Assembly (NCBI RefSeq): GCF_030272615.1 | Contig: NC_081414.1 | Span: 239,293,233-239,357,232, forward strand | DNA: 64,000 bases | Direction: 5' to 3' | From: Cryptomeria japonica | Taxonomy: Eukaryota > Streptophyta > Pinopsida > Cupressales > Cupressaceae | Shown: positions 12,198 to 24,164 of the stretch, piece after piece | Layout of the letters: each line of letters opens with the position of its first letter | How positions within the stretch are numbered: the stretch's first letter is position 1 | Position numbers and translations under genes: made by a program | The notes under the pieces: generated by a model | Told to the model about the DNA's origin: nothing | The model's input: the letters and a program-made list of their open reading frames with translations, nothing else | The model's database searches: none

Positions 12198-12953
12198 TTA
12201 GTCCCCCTCCTTGAGCCATGTCTCTCTAGATTTATACCTCCAAAATATCTCTTCTTTATCCAAGGCCTCTAGATATTGCTTATTAAGCTCTTTCTCTTTT
12301 AAAAAATCATCCTCTCTCATACCCCCTTCTATAACTTTCAGATGTAAATCCCCTAAATCCTGTTCAAGTATGAGCTTTTCAATAAAAATATTCTTAAACA
12401 CTTCTATGTTCCATTTCTTCAACTGTTCCTTGACGAATTGCAATTTAAAAAAAAAAAAAGCATTGTTTCCAACCAGCGGTAGCACATTAGACCACTATTC
12501 AACAACTAACTCTAGAAAACCCTCCTCTCTTAACCACATTTTTTCAAATTTAAACAGGTATCAATCGGGTGCATCATCCTCTTGAATTCTCACAGTGATT
12601 AGAACCTGTGGTGGGAAGGATATCTACCTAAAAATTCCACTGAGAATCTACCCAACTCCCTGCAAGGAAAAATATGTCCAATTTTTTAGCTATATTTAAG
12701 AAACCACTTCTCCTATTAGTCCAATTGAAATCCCCACTTTTAAATTGAATTTCAAAAAGACTATTACTGGTCACAAAATCATTGAAGTCCCTCTATTTTT
12801 CATTTTGCTATCCAAGCCCACCTCTCTTATCGGATGGTCAAAATATGGCATTGAAATCACCCCCCAAAAGAAACAATCTACCTCCAATATCAAACAAAAT
12901 CTCTGAAATAGCTTCCCGGAGCCTTCTAATTTCATAAATATTGTTCTACCCAT
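12198..12953 (-). pseudogene. LINE ORF2, endonuclease C-terminal part and linker
   Basis: Directly inside the left edge of the CACTA, the minus strand encodes NNIYEIRRLREAISEILFD, then RLFLLGGDFNAI (the GDFN motif of APE-type LINE endonucleases), SGDFNWTNRR and KKLDIFF, followed by the linker FEKMWLREEGFLEL and LKKWNIEVF, and RYKSRETWLKEGD just before RT. Several in-frame stops occur. The start of this domain lies 32.5 kb away at 45484-45795 because of the CACTA insertion. The enzyme would nick target DNA to start integration. Confidence 0.88.
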
Positions 12954-13200
12954 CACTAGTACATTCGGAGTTGATTTCCGATGGCTGTTTGTTGGATTTT
13001 CGATGAATTTTCGTCAGAGTGTCAACAAAATCCACTGTCGAAAACTCGGCGTCGGATAGGTCGATGATGCCATGCCCATCAGAAATTCGACAATCCAATG
13101 GACTCTGCCAACGGTCAAAGAAGTCATCGGTTGAAAGCTTGGTATTCATTGTAATTCCGACGATGATCATTTTTATAAAAAAAATAAATATAAAAGAGCC
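12954..13200. repeat. CACTA left terminal inverted repeat and subterminal region
   Basis: Starts CACTA. Short motifs of the type TTCCGACGATGA, TTTTCGATGAA, TCGGCGTCGGAT and AAATTCGACAA recur through the first 250 bp. The 13-mer GTAATTCCGACGA near 13155 is the exact reverse complement of TCGTCGGAATTAC in the right subterminal region. Such subterminal motifs are the usual binding sites of the TNPA-type protein. Confidence 0.85.
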
Positions 13201-13466
13201 ATCGAAGGAAGGAAGTTCTTTCAATTTGTTTTAAATCATAAGGGGTTCAGGGTTTAGGTTTTAAGTCGCTTCAATACCTGAGAAAAGCCCTTTTGGTTTC
13301 TAATTTGGCATTATTTTATTCACTTAAGCGATGGGTCCATTTATCATAAAAGTGTTCTCCCCTTGTCATTTACCTAGGCGGTCCCTTTAAATATTTTATT
13401 CTTGTTCACTTTTAATCTGCCTTTTCTAATGTCCGTCGGGCCTTATAAGTATCATGCAATTTTTTG

Positions 13467-14800
13467 TTGATCTGACGGCATGTGTTGATTCGCGACCAAA
13501 AAGTGTTCGAAACTTAGTTTCCGCGAAGTAGCGAAAGGCGAAGGTGGAACCGACATATAGGTTTGGACCAAAGCTAAACACCGATCAAGTTTCATCTGAT
13601 CGGACGGACAACGTGGTTTCGTGAGATCAAGCTGAATGTGTTTTAACCTTCACGAAGTGGCAAAAGGGTTTGGCGGGTCCCAGAGATAAGCGGTCTTCTT
13701 TGGTTAAAGAATGATCGGGTTGGAAAAAGATCAATGGCTTCTCATTGTTTCGTGGCCGGGAGATGCATGAGCTATACCTTCAGCGAAATAGCGAAAAGGT
13801 GGAGGGTCCCGCTAAGAGTGGTAGTAAATGTGGTAACCCTAGTTGGCAATGACATGGCGGTGACAAGGCACTCAATTGGTGGTATGCAGTGGGTCCGGGC
13901 AAGGTTGTCATAAAAAGAGTAAATAATGAGCAAGTTCTTGAGATCTAACAGCTCGCGTAAATTCGCAAAGATAAGATGCTAGCAAGTTAGTCATTGCGAA
14001 GTAGCGAAAAGGCCGATGGGCCCAAGGGACAGGCATGGCATGAAGTTAAAAGAAGATCAGGTCTGTTTTGATCTAACAGTTCTCATGGTTTCGTGGCTAC
14101 AAGCCAAATGAAGAATAATGTTCGTGAAGTCATGAAAGACAGGTGGAAATCACATGGAGGAGTGACGTGGCATAACAGCTGCCGCTTTTTGTAGAGCTTG
14201 ATAGTAATGTGTCGAGTGACACATGGTTTAAAAAAGTGGTTGAGGGCCCGCCTAGGTGTAACTGGCAGTTATGTGGGAATAGTAATAGGGAACACGTGGT
14301 GGATTAAGGGTGGAACCAAAAGGAGTTTCCAGGGCTAATGGCTGACTGCCATGTGGCATTTATTAACCGGAGACCAAGTGGGGTAAGTAATTCCCAGATA
14401 AAGGGCCCACTTAAAAGGCATTCATCTCAAGATTGATCCAACGCTTCTCGTTGTTTCGTGACCCAAAGATGCCCGCAACTTAACCTCAGCGAAATGGCGA
14501 AAACCGTTAGCTGTCAAGATGAGGCACGGTTAGTTAAAAGGATTGACGGTCCCGGTTGGAGTTAAAGGCCGAGTGATTTGAGTTTGATCTAACGCTTGGA
14601 GCGACCTCGTGAAGGAAAAGTGCACGACTGTTAAACTCCACAAAGTGATGAAAAGGAGGTAGGGCCCGACACTAAAGCAAAGAGATTAAATGGAGATAAA
14701 GGCAATGTAAGTTCTCGAGATCCAGCGGCCAGCGTTGTTTCATGAAAGAAAAGAGCACTGGTTTTATGTTCTGCAAAGTAGCGAAAGAGCGAAACAGAGG
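13467..14800 (+). repeat. Array of about eight degenerate ~90-bp repeats upstream of the unknown ORF
   Basis: Units near 13467, 13580, 13730, 13937, 14063, 14430, 14580 and 14715 share an order of blocks: GATCTAACG-like, then TTGTTTCGTG-like, a variable part, then GCGAAGTAGCGAAAAGG or a variant, then often GGGTCCC or GGGCCC. Spacing is irregular (about 110-370 bp start to start). The array is GC-richer than its surroundings and ends about 330 bp before the ATG at 15131. It is not mirrored at the other CACTA end, so it is not an ordinary subterminal repeat. A regulatory role for the ORF, or remnants of an expanded satellite, are both possible. Confidence 0.7.
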
Positions 14801-15130
14801 AAAGACTTAGAGAAATTATGACCCGTTGGAGCCAGTTTTGAATTTGATTTGTCGAATTCAATTCTGAAAAGAAAGCCGAAGCATGCGGAGTTAATTTCTA
14901 AAAACTTAAATGCCAACTTGCCCTTTTGAGTCCGCATCAACTTGATTGCTAAGTATTGTTTCATCAAAGTTTGTTGCAGAGCGAATTGTTGCAGACCAAT
15001 TTTCTTTAGGCGAATAATCAGGTTTCTTGTGCTTTTCTTGATAACTCTTGGTTTGTTCTCAAATACTGCTGTGTGAATTACTTCATTAGAGGTCTATGCT
15101 AGCTTCTAGTGGTATAATTGTTTGACCAGA

Positions 15131-16065
15131 ATGGCACCCAGAAGAGAATTAATAGGGAAAGTGAATTACCAGGACTGAAATATCTGTGATGATTTTTTAG
15201 AGCAATTAACCATGTCCACCAATGCTGGGGCTAAGGCCAAAGAGCTAGTACCTAAGAACCCTCGTCTAAAAATTGGAGATGGCCTTTATGATAAGGGTAA
15301 TTGGTTGAGGGACCCTGAAATAGGATTGTCAGGCTTAGGACTCTTCAAAGTCGGTTTTGGACAGAGGAATTCCCCAACTCCTTTAAATGGCATATGGGAG
15401 CAGGATGTAGGAAATCTTGTGGTCCCAGGTGTTCTTATGGATGTAGATCTGTTAGCCCTGATTGCACAGAATTATGACTCTGTGGCAAGATGCATCAGGA
15501 ACATAAAGGGATCAGTCTTGATTGAGATAAATGAAGATGAATTTAGGAAAGTGTTTAAACTCAGTGAGTCCTCCAATTTGTTAGAACCTATTGACTTTGA
15601 GTCGTTAGCCCAGGTTTACAACACACAAAGGGATCATCTTAGAAGTGGCCCATTGAAATAATTCTTTGTAAAGATAGGGGGCTTAACAGTTGTAGGCCCT
15701 AGCACAATGGAACCATTCTCTCTCAACCTATTCACTCTGAGAGCTAAGGGTATGTATTGGGAATTATGCCAGATTTTTGGAGAGGATGCTGAAAAGAATA
15801 TGCCAACCCATTATATGTTAATGATTGCACAAATTCTAAACCCCTCCCTAGCAATAGCATTTGATTATGCCTCATACCTTGCTGATGCAATTCATAAAGG
15901 GCTAGTAGGAAAAAAAAATGGTAAGGTGGATAGGCCATTTGGATGGTACTCCATGTTAATGCATATGTTTCTGTTCAAAGGGGCTGATTATTTTGGAAAG
16001 GAGATGGACCTGATTAAGGTCAAGGATAAAGAGGAGATGCCAGTGCAATTGTGGAGTACTGTTCT
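15131..16065 (+). pseudogene. Large unknown transposon-borne ORF, 5' part
   Basis: From the ATG at 15131 (MAPRRELIGKV) the frame runs to the insertion point at 16065 with two stops (TGA at 15176, TAA at 15659). The protein shows LKIGDGLYDKGNWLRDPEIG, GLGLFKVGFGQRNS and VDRPFGWYSMLMHMFLFKGA. I recognise no domain. The reading frame resumes in the same phase at 31131 after the 15-kb LTR element, as expected for a target in coding DNA. It lies inside the CACTA, on the strand opposite to the transposase genes. It could be an accessory transposon gene, a captured host gene, or part of an older retroelement. Confidence 0.6.
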
Positions 16066-17216
16066 TGATGAATACTAAGAGGGGGGGGGGGTGAATTAGT
16101 ATGCCAAAAATATTTGCACTTAAACACTTTGCAAGACTGACAGTAAACCGGTAAAACAATTTAGCGGACAAACCGGATAACAAATATGCAAACCAAATAG
16201 TCAATAATACATTCACCCATAGAAGCACAAACACCATAACACGAGATTTTGACGTGGAAACCCAAATGGGAAAAACCACGGTGAGATGGAACTTATAAGT
16301 AACTATCTACAGAATAGGAACTAGACCGGTTAAGGTCAGATCAGTTAAGGTCTTACAATGTTCTTTACCAGAACAGATCTTGTTAGGAATCTCAATCTCT
16401 GTTAGGAGATAAGTCTGATTAAAGACTACCTTGCTAGAAGATTTTAGATCCACAGATGTGAACCACCTTGTTAGAGGATTTACAAAAGGCTTTTGGGCCT
16501 ACCTGGTTAAGGGCTACAAACTTGTCAAAGATGTGAGTAATCAACAAGTGTTTGATCTAGATAGTTGCACAGACTGCTTGGTTAGATCCTTGGTAGCTCG
16601 TTCCTAATGCACTCTAGCATTACTTCAGTCTTCTACACATTCATATTCTCTCCAACACCTCAATCACCTTAAACCCTAGCAACAATATAAACTTTCGCTA
16701 TATCCACATCAACAACCTATAACCCTAGTCACAATGTCCTTATAAAGGAATCTGATTTCATGTCAGTCCAATAGGATTACATTACAATTTCCTAGGTTCA
16801 ATGAACCTGGACATACTTGGTACCATGACACAAAAAGCACCGTTAATGTGTCGGCACCATCAAACAATCGGTGTATGGTAACTCATCACAAAGTGCCAGT
16901 TGGTAACTCATCACAGAGTATTACTAGTTCATACAAAATGTCGGTTGCTGGTTTGACAAAAATGAAGACTGGTAAAAATGTGTTATGTTGCTTTAATCCC
17001 TCGTACCGCTTGGGATCCACGAACCGCTTGGGGTCAACATGTCGCTTTAGACCGGGAAACACATTCTGCAAAACATCAATAGTCTAAAGACTATAATTCA
17101 ACATACCAGTTGGAACAAATACCAGTTGTGCTCTAACTTATACATATAAAGAGGATCTCAATGCAAGTGTGTGTCCATCAATGACAATCACAACATAAAC
17201 ATAAAAAATGCCAACA
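16066..17216 (-). repeat. 3' LTR of the 15-kb element
   Basis: Minus-strand reading begins TGTTGGCA and ends in GTATTCATCA. It contains the conserved Copia-type block whose plus strand reads GGAAACCCAAATGGGAAAAA, and many ACCGGT/AACCGG motifs. A 27-bp stretch near 16887-16913 and a 16-bp stretch near 16335 are absent from the other copy (1151 versus 1112 bp), and there are scattered substitutions. Confidence 0.93.
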
Positions 17217-17240
17217 ATCTCCCCCTTTGGCATTGATGGC
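17217..17240 (-). other. Polypurine tract of the 15-kb element
   Basis: Minus strand CAAAGGGGGAGAT directly before the 3' LTR start TGTTGGCA. The tract with its flanks is identical to that of the nested Copia over about 36 bp. Confidence 0.85.
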
Positions 17241-17517
17241 AACACTTAGGAAAATAAAATTTTGACATCTAAGTGTTTTACAACAAAATCATGCCATTAG
17301 CAAAATTGTTCCCCCCAAGAATATACACTATCCCTTTAACAATACAATGTATAGCAATTTTGCATATAAAGCATAAACATTGAGATATTCAGAGCATATA
17401 ATCAAAATTTTGATTACCAAATACTTCTCCAAATAGAATTCTTCTCCCCACTTGCCAACAATGACAAAGTACAGTTGAACAACCCTATTTTCATTTGATA
17501 TTAAAAATAATAAAAGT

Positions 17518-20500
17518 TTATGACAACAAGGAATGATACTTGTCAAAAACAGATTTAAAGTCCTGCAAGAATTGTTTCATCGACAAAGAACAGGACTCAA
17601 GTAGGGAGGTGGCTACTTCTTGCTCTGTCTGCATCTGGGAGACCTGCTCTTCCATGGCATCAATTGTGCTCATCTCCTGTGTAACTGTTAAGGCATCCAG
17701 GTTCAGATAGCACTTCTGAAGAATTTGCAATCGTGGGAGTAGAACCAGTTGTAGCTCTTGCAAATCTCTAGATCGAGTGTTGATCTCTTGCTCCATTTTT
17801 GCTGACTAGATGTGAAACCGGTGAACGGTTTGCCCATAAGTTGTAAAGGAATCATAAGGCAGCTTGAATGTGCTCAAGTAGGACTGCAAGTCCGTTTCAA
17901 GTTTTTGCTTTTGAGCTAGCACATCATCATAGAACAGATGGGGTTGGCAGATCTTGCTGAGTAGCAGATTCCCCTCATCTCGAGTATCCCTTATATCCTT
18001 TTGTTCTTTCTTTAGTGCAGTCTGGAGTTCATTCAACTTCTTCACCGGAGCTATATTAAGAGCTTTTTGATGCTCCTTCTTGACATTAGCCTCTGCTGCC
18101 TCTTCAAGGCTCTGCACCTAATCATCCATTACTGTGCATAGGAGCTTGAGTTTAGCTAGTGATGAATCAATGTTGGGAAGATTTTTACCGGGTATCAAAC
18201 CGGTAAGTGTATCCACAGCCGCTTGAATTACATCCTGCTCCTTCTGTCGAATGATTTCAAGGCACTCTTGAGCTACCTTGATGCTCTGCATTAGCTCCGT
18301 TTCACTTGTAGACTGGATATCGATAGGACTGGAGAGATCAATTGGTTTGGCTTGACTCCTGGTTGCCTTTGGAGTCTCCATCTGGTTGCTCTTCTCCACT
18401 TCTCTCACCTTGTCCTCTTCCACTTTCTTCTTCATCGCTTCTCTCCTCTTCTCCGCTTCCTTATCCTCCTCTTCCTTCTTCCTTTTCTCTTCTTCTCTCC
18501 TCTTTTCCTCTTCTTTTTCTTCCTCTTCCTTCTTCTTCTTCTCCTGTTCCTTATCTTCTTCTTCCTTCTTTTTCTTTTCATCTTCTTGCTTCTTTTTCTC
18601 TTCTTCATCCTTCTTCTTTCTCTCTTCTTCATCTTTCTTCTTCTTCTCTTCTTCATCCTTCTTCTTTCTCTCTTCTCCATCTTTCTTCTTCTTCTCTTCT
18701 TCATCCCTTTTCCACTTCTCTTCTTCATCCTTTTTCCTCTGCTCTGCCTCTTCCTTTGCTGCTTCCTATCTGTCCTTGACTTGCTTATCAACCTGTTTAG
18801 CCTGTTGCTTTTGTCTTGTTGCCTCAAATGGTGTTTCCTGAGTAACATCCTCAACATCTAGTGCATCGACATCAATGGTGTCAATCGGTTCAACAACCAG
18901 ATTTCCTTCATCATCAAATACTTCATCTGGTTTGGATGTAACCGGTTCTTTTTCAGCTTGCTGGTTGGCTAGACGCACTTTGTGAGTCTGGACATTGGTT
19001 CTCATATACAGATGAGTGTCTTTTTCGACATCATCAACTCCACCTTCTAACAGCCAGAGTCTTCTTCTTCTAGTGAAGAAGAGTCCTTTATTTTGGTCAA
19101 TAACATCAAACAATTCAAAATTTGACAGGTCAGGAAAGTACTGTGCGAAAACTTTCTCCCTAATTTCCTGTTCCTTTTCTATGGCAATGCACCATCTATT
19201 GTCTAATGACATATATAAAGAATCCAATGTTTGAGACTTAATCTCAGAGGGTGACCGGTCATTAACACATAAATACTGAATTATTTCCTTTTCAACCGCT
19301 TCCTTTTCATCATCATTAAAGTCATCAAAACACTCAATTAAGTCATTTAGCACTTTTCTCCTAACATTCTTTATTGTTCTTTGACAATGTTTCAAAGGTT
19401 TATATGAAGATATATCTATATTTACCGGTGTAGATGATGTCGGTTCATTCTTTGTCTTTCTCTTTGCTTGACGTGTTTTCTTTGGCTTTTCCTCAAACAC
19501 AGTTTCTTCTGAGTCTGGAGAGGTATTCCTTGTCTTCCTCTTTCTTTGGAACACTTTAGCTGGTGCAGCTTCCGGTTTCTTCTTAACTAATGACCACGTG
19601 GTCACTTTTGGAGTTGCAGTAGTAATCGGTGCTAATGCTGTAGGCACTGCCTTTGTCTTCTTTATTGTCGATTCTTTTTCTTTCATTGTTGGTGGTTCCT
19701 CAACTGGTGCTATCCTCTCTAGGTAGGTGCTGGTTCTCTTTGCCTTAGGATCAAGCGGTGAGGCAATAAGGGTAGAGGAATACCCTTCTAGCATATCGTA
19801 CATCACCTCATAGCCCATTGGCTCCACTTATTCCTGTCTAGGCTCAACAACCTCCATTATGCATTTATCTACTTGGATGGTGAAGCAGATATCGTCTTCA
19901 TATTTCTTGATGATGTCACTTGATATCCTCATTCTTTGGCTCATTTTCCTTCTGAACTCATCAAAATAATTGTTCAGAACATCAGGGTAGCCGATTCCAA
20001 TTACTTCAATGCTTTCCTTGATTTGCTTGGTCACCGGTTGGTCACTAGACCATTGGACATCCCCTACTCCTGGAAAGTAGCCTTGGAAATAGAAAAACAA
20101 CCCAACCAGTAGTTGTTCAAACTTGAACCTAAGTGCATTATCCTGTTTGACCGACTTTAGATTCAACAGGAGTTGTCTCTGCATACTTGTGCACTAATCA
20201 AATGATGCATCCTCCTTTATCATCCGATAAGTGGCATTTATCGCTGCAACAAATACAAAGTTAATTTTGCTGGCTGAGAATGTCTGGTATCCAATCACCA
20301 TGCATGCATACTTCACCAGATCATCCTTGATAGAATTTACTATCATGCCTCGTGAGTCGCTCACTGAACCAGTGAGCTTCGACATTTCAGTTTTGCTTAC
20401 CATCCTCAGGGCTGGCACTTCCCCTGTGTTGTAGAATCCAGTGACTGCATGAATTGCCTACGACGTGATATCATGTGTTCTCTCCAAGAAGTAAACAACA

Positions 20501-20754
20501 TTATGGAGCTTTTTCTTCTCCAAAATATTAAACTCTGGTTTGATCTTCTTATCTTTTCCACAAAATAAACCTAACGGGGTGTGGATAGCTAGAGACCCTA
20601 CGTCTTCAATCTTGCAATCTATGTAGTCATAAATTCCCTCTTCTACTATCACACTAGCCGAAACTTGTGATAGAGCATTATACTTGGACTTCCATTGAAT
20701 AAAACTTGCAGACTCGACAAATGCACTAGAACTGGTATGAGATGCGGAAACCAT
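17518..20754 (-). pseudogene. Long unknown ORF of the 15-kb LTR element (E/K-rich helix)
   Basis: From the ATG at 20754 (MVSASHTSSSAFVESASF) one frame continues for about 1,080 codons to 17518 with only in-frame stops (near 20458, 20192, 19826, 18766, 18118 and 17804) and no frame shift. The N-terminal third looks globular (FIQWKSKYNALSQVSASV, VKYACMVIGYQTFSASKINF). Next comes a basic linker (KVFQRKRKTRN). The stretch around 18765-18420 encodes about 110 residues of almost pure E/K/D/R, a single long charged helix, and the C-terminus is coiled-coil-like (DLQELQLVLLPRLQILQK). I do not recognise the family. In position it replaces pol. It may be a structural or env-position protein, but no signal peptide or membrane segment is visible. 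Confidence 0.65.
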
Positions 20755-20903
20755 GATAGAAATCTTAAGAACTCGAGAAATACCTTTTGAAACACGTGAA
20801 ATTAGGGCTTGTTGATTCTCCTTCACTTCACACTCCGTCGATTGCTAAATCACCGCTTTGTGTTCTCCACTTGACCGTTTCTAGCTTGAATTTGAATGTC
20901 CTT

Positions 20904-22456
20904 TGATAACTCAATGATGAACGAATAGTACCAAACCGGTACTGAGAGGGGGGGGGTGCATTAGTATAGACAAAATACAAACCTAAACCGGTTCAACAAC
21001 AATCACTCCAAATGACTGGCAAACAGTGACACCGGTTTGAAACAGAGTGCAACCAGTAAAACTCACAACAACTAAAACAATCATAAACCGGTTACTCACT
21101 GAGCTTTCCACTCAACTCAGAACTACACTACCATTTCATCCTTATGTATGAATAGGTAATCTATCATCATATCTTCACAACAGCTAGTTCAACATGTTTT
21201 ATTGATAGGCATAAAACACAGAACCATCATATGCTTAACAGGTAATAACAAAGCATCACAAGATAAAAGCATCACACATGACACACATATTTTTCATGTG
21301 GAAACCCAACTGGGAAAAACCACGATGGGGATGAATACCCACAAGCTTATTGTTGAACTCTTTGGAAGTCTGCTCTGTTAGAAGCCTTGTCCAATTAAAG
21401 ACATTACAAAAGGTTTTGCTAGGAACCGATCCTGTTAGAGATCACCCGGTTAAGGGATGGCTACAATACCCGGTTAAGGGTTAAACCCTATTAAGGGTAC
21501 CTTGTTAGAGGATTTCAAGAACTCAATAGCTAAAGGATTTCCGGAGCTCTCTCGCTTTCCAGATCTCTATAACTTTGAATTACCCTTTTAAGGGATTTAT
21601 AGCAAGCCAGTTAAGGCTACCCTGTTAGGGGATTTTCCAACTGTTGAGGTGGTTAGAGATCAACAGGTATTACAATGATCTGGTAACAACACTCAATGTC
21701 AATGCAGATCCACTTAAGCTCCTCTTCACCTTCTGCACTTACACTCTGCGGGTATCACTTCTCTCCTCTGGTCTGGCAAGGATCTCGTATCCCTTCTCTT
21801 AGATACTCACACACAGCTTTTGCCAACAACCTCTGAAAGAATCACAACATCGACCTTATAGGACAACAGACAGGTCGGTAGCATAAACCCTAAACCCTAG
21901 ACCTGTTAGGTTAAGGAATTCAAATAGTTCAATCCTGATCATTGATCATACTATATTAAATGCAACAGATCTTGAATAAATCTCAAGACATTCTCCATCA
22001 TTCATTATCCACCAATTTCATGATGGTTGATAATCCATCACGCGTTTTCACCGTTTACAAACTTCGCACATTCCCGAGGTAGATAGGGATAGTCTTCTTC
22101 ATGCAAGATCCTTCACGCACGCAAGGCTGACGTGGCAACATGATCTATTCTTTGTTATACTACTTACTCATTACACAAAGATCACCGGTTGAGCCATACA
22201 GGCTTGAAGCACTTCAACCAGAAACCCTAAAGTTGAGACTACCAACCGGTAGTCATACAACGCTTCCATGTGCCGGTTCCCATAACCATATGCTGATTCA
22301 TCTTGAACAAGCACACCACTTCACTTTGGCACAAATGCCGGTTCACAGTGTTATACCGGTTCTCACATATGCCAGTTCATACCTCTTCAACATATTGACA
22401 TCAATGACAACATACAATGTCATTATGTCCACATACCGGTTCACATAATGCCAACA
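20904..22456 (-). repeat. 3' LTR of the nested Copia
   Basis: 1,553 bp, minus strand TGTTGGCATTATG ... TTATCA. Contains the conserved block GGAAACCCAACTGGGAAAAA (plus strand) and about eleven CCGGT motifs. It differs from the partner by scattered substitutions and small indels, for example near 21255 and 21475. Confidence 0.95.
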
Positions 22457-22480
22457 ATCTCCCCCTTTGGCATTGATGGC
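22457..22480 (-). other. Polypurine tract of the nested Copia
   Basis: Minus strand CAAAGGGGGAGAT immediately upstream of the 3' LTR. Confidence 0.88.
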
Positions 22481-22701
22481 AATATACAAAGATATCTCTC
22501 TGCTTCACATCTTCTCCCCCAATTTCTATAGATATCTTCTCCGTTTGACATCTTCTCCAGCTTTGACAACAATGCCAAAGTGGAGGCACAAGCTTCTCAG
22601 TTCCATTATGTTGCTCACCCTGAGGAGTAGAATCCTTCAACACATCAATCCTAAAGAAATATTTGACTATGCAATACATGACTGATGTGGAGAATATACC
22701 T

Positions 22702-23364
22702 TTAGTTCACCTCTTGAAGGGGCAATACCCCTAATTCACCTCTTAAATGTGTAAATGTAGTCTTTGGAAGAGGCTTGGTGAATATGTCTGCTAACTGCTC
22801 CTTACTGGACACATGCTCCAGTGCAATCTCTTTGTTCTGAACCTTTTCCCTTAAGAAATGATACTTAAGCTCAAAGTGCTTGGTTCTAGAATGTAAAACC
22901 GGATTCTTTGAAATATTGATAGCACTTGTGTTATCACAGAATATACTTACCGGTTTAGGTACATGGATTTTGAAGCCTTTCAGTACATGCTTCATCCAAA
23001 TTGTCTGAGTGCAGTTCATGAAAGCTGCAACATACTCCACTTCCATTGTAGACTGAGAGATATAGCTTTGCTTTTTACTCATCCATGAGACCAGTCTACC
23101 ACCAAGGAAGAATGCACCACCAGTTGTGCTCTTCCAGTCATCTACATTACCAGCCCAATTAGCATCTGTGAACACTTTCAAGTTGAAGTCCTTGCTAAAT
23201 GGATACCACAATCCATAGTCAACAATTCCCTTCAAATACCTAAGAATCCTCTTGACTGCAACCAAGTGGGATTCTCTTGGACTTTTCTGGAACCTTGCAG
23301 TAATGCCAACTGCATGTGCAATATCCGGTCTGCTATGTATTACATAATGCAACTTACCAATCAT
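22702..23364 (-). pseudogene. Copia RNase H domain
   Basis: Begins [20 protein letters not shown] and runs 220 codons with LKVFTDANWAGNVDDWKS (catalytic Asp), SQSTMEVEYVAAF (catalytic Glu; the usual Ala-Glu is Met-Glu), FCDNTSAINISKNP (catalytic Asp), HSRTKHFELKYHFLRE and LADIFTKPLP. This is a full-length Copia RNase H. A 1-bp frame change separates it from the RT upstream (RT frame ends [11 protein letters not shown]; the RNase H frame reads [10 protein letters not shown] across the same bases). Confidence 0.92.
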
Positions 23365-24164
23365 TGATCGGTATTCCTTCTCATCACCAATGCAGAGTCA
23401 TCCTCTTTGGATAGTTTACAACCAGTCACCATCGATGTACCAACCGGTTTGCTATCTTCCATGCCAAAGGTCTTCAACACCTCTTTGACATATTTGGACT
23501 GAGTGAGAAAGATTCCATCCTTCATCTGTTGAATCTGTAGTCCAATGAAGAACTTAATCTCCCCTATGAGTGACATCTCAAACTCTTCCTTCATCTCATC
23601 AGTAAACTCATGACTCATCTTGTCATCACCACCAAAGATAATGTCATCAACAAATACCTCACAGATCAGGATCTGATTTCCTTCAGACTTCAAGTAGATA
23701 TTGCTATCTTCACTTATTCTCTCAAATCCAATCTTCACAAGATGGGAATGTAGGCACTCATACCATGGCCTAGGTGCTTGCTTTAGACCATATAAGGCTT
23801 TATGTAGCCTACATACCATGTCACTATCTTCAGATAGGGAAAACCCATCTGGTTGCTCAATATACACCTCCTCTTCAAGTACACCATTTAGGAATGTAGA
23901 TTTTACATCCATTTGATATACTTTGAAGCCTTTAAAAGCTGCATATGCAAGAAGCATACGAACTCCTTCCAGTCTGGCTACAAGAGCAAAGGTTTCTCCA
24001 TAGTCTTCTCCTTCTTCTTGAGCATATCCTTTGCACACCAATCTGGCTTTATTCCTAATCACTGTGCCATCCTCATTCAGCTTGTTTCTGAACACCCATT
24101 TGGTGCCAATGACATTTTTATGCTCTGGTCAGGGTACCAAGGACCATGTACCATTTTTCTCTAT
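23361..24164 (-). pseudogene. Copia reverse transcriptase domain
   Basis: [54 protein letters not shown] (motif A; Asp present, the usual KTAFLNG is KSTFLNG), [15 protein letters not shown], and [12 protein letters not shown] (FVDD catalytic pair). Two stops lie at the N-terminal side near 24125-24165 (after EEELD and after SLVP), and a frame change is at the C-terminal end. It would copy the element RNA in cytoplasmic particles. Confidence 0.93.

Noticed and set aside
13467-14800. CRISPR-like or centromeric satellite array
   Set aside because: A plant genome; units are degenerate with irregular spacing, and there is no long homogeneous array.
13467-16065. The repeat array plus unknown ORF as an LTR retrotransposon of its own
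   Set aside because: I looked for a second copy of 13.3-15.1 kb near 33.8-34.9 kb, and for a primer-binding site, and found neither.
18342-18861. Long open frames on the plus strand rich in Ser, Leu and Phe
   Set aside because: They are the complement of the E/K-rich helix of the minus-strand ORF. A GAA/AAG-rich region is open in all frames.
17518-20754. The long ORF as a retroviral-type envelope
   Set aside because: No signal peptide, membrane segment or cleavage motif is visible. Its position alone is not enough.
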